Shown piece by piece: positions 4,560 through 5,509 of a DNA stretch of 5,509 nucleotides; the stretch's first letter is position 1, and every line of letters starts with the position of its first letter. Source of the DNA: Thermoflexales bacterium (GTDB lineage: Bacteria > Chloroflexota > Anaerolineae > S140-20); contig WFUY01000516.1 in the NCBI GenBank assembly GCA_015484715.1, positions 1-5,509 of the forward strand, in the 5' to 3' direction. The notes under the pieces were generated by a model, which made no database searches, was not told where the DNA came from, and saw only the letters and a program-made list of their open reading frames with translations. The translations under genes and the position numbers were made by a program.

Positions 4560-5509
4560 ATGAGGATTGCTTCCCATCGGGATGGGAAGAACTCGATCTC
4601 GAAGGGCTGCCGATGGTTGGGAGTATTGGTTGTCCTGGTGGGGGTTCTGGGGTTGTTCGGATGGGCGTGGCGCGTTGAGGCAAGTGCGCCGTTCAGCCCG
4701 GTTTCGGTGGAAGGGGGTGTAGCCTCGGGGTCGGATCCTGATACCAACTGCCTGATGTGTCACTCGGACCCCGATTTCAAAGGCACCTTTCGGAATGGGG
4801 AATTGATCTCTCTGTACGTTGACAATGGAGAATATGAGCAATCGGTTCACGGGCCGGCCGGCTTGGAGTGTCTGGCGTGTCACACGAGCATCAGCCGCTA
4901 CCCCCACCACGAGGAGGAGCAGGTCACCTGTGTGGCGTGCCACGGAGAGGCGGTGAGCAAGGGAAACATCACGTATGCGACCTTGCGGGTGCAGCTCCCC
5001 TACGCCGACCGTCGGGAGATGACCCTGACCATCAATGAGGCCTGCCGTTCCTGCCACGAGCGAGAGTTTGAGGTGGCCGGCGACAGCGCCCACGTGAGGG
5101 TGCTGCGGGGGGGGAATCGGGAGGCCCCTGTCTGTGTGGATTGTCACGGCAGCCACGACATCACGCCGCCCGAGGAGCCCCGGGCCAAGATCTCTCACAC
5201 CTGTGGGAAGTGCCATCGTGCGGTCTACTCGACCTACCGCACCAGCATCCACGGGTCGGCTCTGGACCAGGAGTCAAACCCGGATGTTCCTACCTGTGTG
5301 GACTGCCACGGGGTGCACAGTGTCCGGGGACCGCGTGATGCTGCTTTCCGCAACGATAGCATCGCCATCTGCGGCGAGTGTCACGCCAACAAGGCCCTGA
5401 TGGACAAGTACGGGATCTCCACCAGCGTTTTCCAGACCTATCTGGATGATTTTCACGGTCGTACGGTGGATCTCTTCCGCCGCCAGCACCTGGGTATTCC
5501 CAGCAACAA
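4560..5509 (+). CDS. Exported multihaem cytochrome c (at least eight haems), 5' part; continues beyond the window
   Basis: The frame is open from ATG 4560 to the right edge, giving 316 complete codons and no stop. A positively charged start and a hydrophobic stretch (about 19-37) ending VEASA-P at 39-44 form a signal peptide or N-terminal anchor. Eight CXXCH haem-attachment motifs follow: CLMCH 64-68, CLACH 104-108, CVACH 124-128, CRSCH 162-166, CVDCH 192-196, CGKCH 215-219, CVDCH 246-250 and CGECH 271-275. His97, His178, His231 and His299, three of them in an HG context, are candidate distal haem ligands. The protein should carry electrons outside the cytoplasmic membrane. The segment YGISTSVFQTYLDDFHGRT recalls cytochrome c3-family proteins encoded with membrane cytochrome b partners, but such partners would lie outside the window. 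The electron donor and acceptor cannot be told. A hairpin and a CRP-like site lie upstream. Confidence 0.93.
   Translation, partial: MRIASHRDGKNSISKGCRWLGVLVVLVGVLGLFGWAWRVEASAPFSPVSVEGGVASGSDPDTNCLMCHSDPDFKGTFRNGELISLYVDNGEYEQSVHGPAGLECLACHTSISRYPHHEEEQVTCVACHGEAVSKGNITYATLRVQLPYADRREMTLTINEACRSCHEREFEVAGDSAHVRVLRGGNREAPVCVDCHGSHDITPPEEPRAKISHTCGKCHRAVYSTYRTSIHGSALDQESNPDVPTCVDCHGVHSVRGPRDAAFRNDSIAICGECHANKALMDKYGISTSVFQTYLDDFHGRTVDLFRRQHLGIPSN

Noticed and set aside
4329..5252. Minus-strand open frame of 307 codons across the cytochrome start
   Set aside because: It is antisense to a frame with eight CXXCH motifs and a good start site, and has no recognisable domain.

Overview
The window is GC-rich bacterial DNA with four well-supported genes plus one partial gene, all on the + strand. 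Multihaem c-type cytochromes, a NarL-family two-component pair and an alkaline-phosphatase-superfamily hydrolase would fit a respiratory, environmental bacterium. The protein style resembles Chloroflexota (Anaerolineae/Caldilineae/Ardenticatenia-like), but that is an impression and not a demonstrated placement.

Layout: (1) 3-1100 is the 3' end of a type I phosphodiesterase/alkaline phosphatase superfamily gene, followed by a hairpin that may terminate it. (2) A good sigma70-type promoter at 1243-1271 precedes a histidine kinase (1368-2909) whose extracytoplasmic sensor carries two CXXCH c-haem motifs. Its NarL-type response regulator (2887-3549) overlaps it, and a strong intrinsic terminator (3570-3607) closes the unit. 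(3) About 500 bp without a convincing gene (3550-4059) holds several inverted repeats and a candidate promoter. (4) A small gene (4060-4431) encodes a stand-alone receiver-like domain that has lost its acidic pair but keeps the central Asp. (5) After a 128-bp gap with a perfect 9-bp hairpin and a CRP/FNR-like palindrome, an exported multihaem cytochrome c begins at 4560 and runs off the end, with eight CXXCH motifs in the visible 316 residues.

Inferred working model: the haem-bearing kinase senses redox state or a small ligand outside the membrane and phosphorylates the NarL-type regulator. The regulator may then control the pseudo-receiver gene and/or the cytochrome operon downstream. The kinase promoter and the region upstream of the pseudo-receiver gene share the nearly identical string GTAAAATTT(C)TCGAAG, and TACCC/GGGTA half-sites are scattered in both upstream regions, so co-regulation is plausible. 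The likeliest under-described part is the combination of di-haem sensor kinase, NarL regulator, orphan pseudo-receiver and multihaem cytochrome.
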